Shown: in pieces, positions 14,524-16,733 of the stretch
How the letters are laid out: each line of letters opens with the position of its first letter
Numbering within the stretch: position 1 is the stretch's first letter
Assembly: GCA_964579245.1 (NCBI GenBank)
Contig: CAZOFY010000053.1
Span: 1 to 16,733, forward strand
DNA length: 16,733 bases
Source of the DNA: Firm-13 sp964579245
Lineage (GTDB): Bacteria; Bacillota; Clostridia; Saccharofermentanales; Saccharofermentanaceae
Direction of reading: 5' to 3'
Notes under the pieces: generated by a model
Told to the model about the DNA's origin: nothing
Database searches by the model: none
What the model saw: the letters and a program-made list of their open reading frames with translations, nothing else
Program-made: the position numbers and the translations under genes

Positions 14524-15162
14524 ATGAACAATATCAAACGAGTACCGATGAAGTTTCTGGCAAAAAGTTTGCGTGATAAATTTGCCGCGAACGGATTAAA
14601 GCATCTCTTACCGCGGATAGATGAGCGGACATTAGCGTTACTTGCCGATTACCCGACAGCACGTGGGCAACAACGCAAGCATTTACTCGATATTCTCCCC
14701 TGTATCGCCTTCTATGAGGTTCTGATTGAGCGTGAGGGAGACCGTAAAAAGGCATTCGCGATCTGTCGGGAATGGTCGTTGTCAGATATGGAGAAGTCTG
14801 CTCGCGTGTATCAGGCTCTGATGAAACTCCCCGGAATGTACCGCTTAGCGCCGAAGATATTTGACACGCTGATTGACCGGATATATGGCATCGAGGCAGG
14901 ATTCGTAAGCCCGAAGGTCCCGGGCCAGAAGGGCTTTGCGAGAAACACAATCATCTGTCCGTACCTGTCCGCGTGCGTCAAGTACGGCTATCCGGAGCTG
15001 ACAACCATCTTCTGCGATTCCGACGATATTTGCTATGAAAATATGCATCCGAAGCTTGTCTGGGCCAGAACGAAGACGATGGGGCATGGCGGAGATTGCT
15101 GCGATTTCCGATTGTATGTGGATGAGTCTCGTGACGCTGCGAAGCTCAGAATAGGCAAGTAA
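14524..15162 (+). CDS. L-2-amino-thiazoline-4-carboxylate (ATC) hydrolase family protein
   Basis: This is a predicted cytoplasmic enzyme of 212 residues. Founding members of the family open the thiazoline ring of L-ATC on the way to cysteine in pseudomonads; clostridial members are untested, so I name the family and not the reaction. Conserved features are ADYPTARGQQRKHLLDILP near 41-59, MEKSARVYQALMKLPG near 89-104, CPYLSACVKYGYPELT at 145-160, FCDSDD near 163-168 and GHGGDCCDF at 187-195, giving many Cys residues in the second half. The start is uncertain. The ATG at 14524 (MNNIKRVPMK) best fits the usual family N terminus, while an in-frame ATG at 14482 would add 14 residues. Neither has a strong ribosome-binding site. 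It is the last gene of the MarR cluster and converges on the next gene. Confidence 0.82.
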   Translation: MNNIKRVPMKFLAKSLRDKFAANGLKHLLPRIDERTLALLADYPTARGQQRKHLLDILPCIAFYEVLIEREGDRKKAFAICREWSLSDMEKSARVYQALMKLPGMYRLAPKIFDTLIDRIYGIEAGFVSPKVPGQKGFARNTIICPYLSACVKYGYPELTTIFCDSDDICYENMHPKLVWARTKTMGHGGDCCDFRLYVDESRDAAKLRIGK

Positions 15163-15217
15163 CTCTCAGCTTTTCAAAAGCAAGGAGAAATCGCACGCCA
15201 AGTAGCAGCAAGTTGGT

Positions 15218-16057
15218 TTACTTTGCCTCTTCCTCGACGCGCCTCAGCAGATCCTCAACCAGAGCCTCGAAAAGCACCCGCTGCTCAATCTGCAAATTAT
15301 GTCCCGCCATATCAAGTGCCGCAAAGGTTGCTCTCGTATAATCCTCCGTCAAACGGAACGGATTCTTGTAGCCGACGCTGGTATCCTGCCGGCCGCTTAG
15401 AATCAACGCGGGTCGATCGAACGGAACCGGCATATCCTCGAGCGGGTACGTGAAAGCTCCGTCGAGCCGATGCTCGAGGAATTCCTTGTCATAACGCGAG
15501 AAAGCCGGCTCGATTTCAGCCTTGTATCGCTGATAGGTCTCGCGTGTCTGAACCGCATGGAACGCCATAAATCCGCTCTTATCTTCCTCCGGAATCTTCG
15601 CGAAAAATTCCTCGTCCAAAAGGAGAACCCTAAGGGGCGGGACATCGCGCGGAATCGCGCCGGGGATAACGCACGGACAGATCAGCAGAAGACCAATGAC
15701 AGACTCGGGGCGCTTCGCCAGAAACCCGCGTGAGAGAAAGCATCCGAAGGACTCTCCGGCGAGAATCATCTCTTCCCCGGGAAGTATCTGGTCGACGAAT
15801 GCAAGAATCGCATCAAGCATATGATCGGCGTTCTGGATCGACTGTCCGGCCTTTGAGCGGCCCATTCCGGGCAGATCGAGGTAGATTCTGCGGTACTTAT
15901 CCGGTATTTTCGCGAAAACAGGCTCCATACAGCCCTTCATCAGTTCCCGATCTACGCTCCAGCCATGAAGCATCAGAACCGGCGTTCCCGCGCCGATCAT
16001 CTCATAATCAATCAGGGCGTCTCCCGCCGAAATCGTACCTTGTATCAAATTCTTCAT
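15218..16057 (-). CDS. Alpha/beta hydrolase
   Basis: This is a cytoplasmic alpha/beta-fold hydrolase of 279 residues. The triad is visible: Ser103 in AGESFG, Asp225 in LSGRQDTSVGY and His253 in DMAGHNLQ. The oxyanion motif HGW is at 31-33, and DLPGMGRS (61-68) is the usual loop after strand 4. A cap region of about 140-205 has no recognisable specificity motif, so the substrate is unknown; it is not closely similar to the broken hydrolase at 13181. The start at 16057 is preferred because GGAG lies 8 nt upstream; the frame extends to 16075 only with a TTG. It faces the ATC-hydrolase gene tail to tail with 55 bp between stops. A small hairpin CGCGA...TCGCG (16079-16095) lies in its leader. Confidence 0.87.
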   Translation of the reverse strand: MKNLIQGTISAGDALIDYEMIGAGTPVLMLHGWSVDRELMKGCMEPVFAKIPDKYRRIYLDLPGMGRSKAGQSIQNADHMLDAILAFVDQILPGEEMILAGESFGCFLSRGFLAKRPESVIGLLLICPCVIPGAIPRDVPPLRVLLLDEEFFAKIPEEDKSGFMAFHAVQTRETYQRYKAEIEPAFSRYDKEFLEHRLDGAFTYPLEDMPVPFDRPALILSGRQDTSVGYKNPFRLTEDYTRATFAALDMAGHNLQIEQRVLFEALVEDLLRRVEEEAK

Positions 16058-16205
16058 CCTATAAGCTCCGATCAAATCCGCGACAAAACATCGCGACGTA
16101 TGAACCGTGAAACCGGCTCGCGAGAAGCTGATGTAAGCATAAACTATCCTTATCTTATCACAGAAAAATCATTTCAAAGCAATAGGGGTTTCTCTAAAAA
16201 ATAAC

Positions 16206-16240
16206 AAAAAGCAGACTCTCCTGGTTTGCCGAAGAGTCTG
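16206..16240 (-). terminator. Intrinsic terminator, minus strand
   Basis: On the minus strand CAGACTCT (16240-16233) pairs with AGAGTCTG (16219-16212) across 13 nt. The stem is followed by C and five T (16210-16206). It would end a transcript arriving from the right, before the alpha/beta hydrolase promoter region. No minus-strand gene is visible between it and the window end, so the transcript it terminates must be non-coding or come from beyond 16733. Confidence 0.65.
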
Positions 16241-16592
16241 GCATAGGGAGATGCACTTCAGAAAACAAAGTCTTATGCGGAAGTCTTTGAGCGGCAGTCT
16301 TTAACATGATGCATCAAAATACGAATCTGTGAGAAATGAATCGAAAAAACTTCGAGAAATTAGCAAAGGATCATAAAAGAGGCGAAGCATTTGACCGAGG
16401 GTCGAGTACAGAGGGCTGAGAAGGGGAACAAAGAATTTGTTCAGATTGAATTGTGCGCAGAGAATACACATTTACATGGCAGCTCGTGCGACGAATAGAG
16501 TCCGATTCGGCCCTCCTTTGTCGCAATTGAAAGCCCGCCATGCCAAAGCAAAAACACGGGGTCCGAATTATCGCGTTTTTTTTGGACAGCAT
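16241..16592. other. Gene-free region before the right-hand repeats
   Basis: Open frames here have no recognisable protein features. Visible elements are AGTCTT direct repeats at 16269, 16282 and 16296 (spacing 13 and 14), the palindrome TGATGCATCA at 16307-16316, GAACAAA-GAA-TTTGTTC at 16426-16442, and eight T at 16575-16582 without a clear preceding stem. Confidence 0.5.
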
Positions 16593-16710
16593 ACTCAATC
16601 AGACCGTTGGCGCGTTTTAGTAGGCACGAATGATTTAAGATGCAGATTATATGTCAATGAAAATATACTCAATCGGCAGTTGAGCGCATTTTGGTAGGTG
16701 CGCCGGCTCG
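16593..16710 (-). repeat. Two degenerate family-2 units, inverted
   Basis: ACTCAATC recurs at 16593 and 16667, a period of 74. It continues as GCGCGTTTTAGTAGGCACG and as CGGCAGTTGAGCGCATTTT plus GGTAGGTGCGCCGGC. These are the reverse complement of the family-2 units at 3799-4178 (ACCTACCAAAAcgcgct...ctgccgattgag). The proximal unit (16593-16630) is more diverged than the distal one. Confidence 0.8.
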
Positions 16711-16733
16711 TCCGGCGGCGCGAAATACGGCCT
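16711..16733 (+). repeat. Start of a family-1 unit at the window end
   Basis: GGCGCGAAATACGGCCT at the window end is identical to the start of the family-1 units at 81-97 and 154-170. It directly abuts the inverted family-2 unit, so both repeat families meet here. The array continues beyond the window. Confidence 0.8.

Noticed and set aside
16058..16200. Confident promoter for the minus-strand alpha/beta hydrolase
   Set aside because: TTGCTT or TTGAAA with TAAGAT/GATAAG near 16150-16185 gives only poor spacing or weak -10 matches, so I did not list it.
16371..16697. Overlapping frames on both strands before the right-hand repeats
   Set aside because: No family signature and no ribosome-binding site, and the plus-strand frame runs into the inverted repeat units. 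They look like chance frames in non-coding DNA.
1..16733. Circular element (plasmid or phage) with overlapping ends
   Set aside because: Both ends carry family-1 repeat sequence in the same direction, but the ends are not identical (GGCGAGAAATA at the start against GGCGCGAAATA at the end) and no replication, mobilisation or phage genes are present.

Overview
The window looks like a scaffold piece from an anaerobic, probably gut-associated, Clostridia-type Firmicute. I infer this from purine-rich AGGAGG ribosome-binding sites, a lipoprotein M1 peptidase, a BlaI/BlaR1-type (M56) pair, an FtsX-type ABC transporter, a TudS-related desulfidase of the type known from Clostridioides, and an ATC-hydrolase family protein. 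Two runs of exactly 100 N (3699-3798 and 10967-11066) look like scaffolding gaps of unknown true length, as is usual in a draft or metagenome assembly.

Layout. Positions 1-232 carry a 73-bp GC-rich tandem repeat (family 1). It is followed by an AT-rich spacer and a possible decayed small membrane-protein gene (589-800). Forward genes follow: a Cys-rich DUF3795 protein (932-1366) and a lipoprotein M1 metallopeptidase (1482-3053). Positions 3054-4432 hold no convincing gene. This stretch contains several strong palindromes, a 75-bp tandem repeat array (family 2, 3640-4178) and a plus-strand intrinsic terminator (4302-4348).

From 10358 down to 4433 everything is on the minus strand. First comes a promoter and operator with a long structured leader containing an attenuator. 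Then come an ABC ATPase and an FtsX-like permease, and then a second promoter/operator driving a BlaI-type repressor and an M56 (BlaR1-like) sensor protease. The sensor gene is interrupted by one in-frame TAA. The arrangement suggests an envelope-stress or antimicrobial-peptide response module. Its sensor domain is not penicillin-binding but a Ser/Thr-rich stalk plus two related ~125-residue repeats.

Divergent from the transporter is a GH29 alpha-L-fucosidase (10563-11887) containing an assembly gap. A forward cluster follows: MarR regulator, TudS-related desulfidase, an alpha/beta hydrolase broken by a TAG and a T-tract frameshift, and an ATC-hydrolase family protein. Matching 6-3-6 operators (GTWTAG-gtg/cac-CTAAAC) lie in front of marR and in front of the desulfidase. 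Two enzyme families associated with sulfur-containing heterocycles sit here behind one regulator. A convergent alpha/beta hydrolase (16057 down to 15218) follows, and a minus-strand terminator (16206-16240) lies upstream of it. The window ends in two degenerate inverted family-2 units joined directly to the start of a family-1 unit.

The observations I rate most interesting are the attenuator-type leader of the ABC operon, the two related-looking hairpin repeat arrays that end in the same GAAATAGCG motif, the paired MarR operators around a thio-heterocycle cluster, and the two genes that single-base events would restore.
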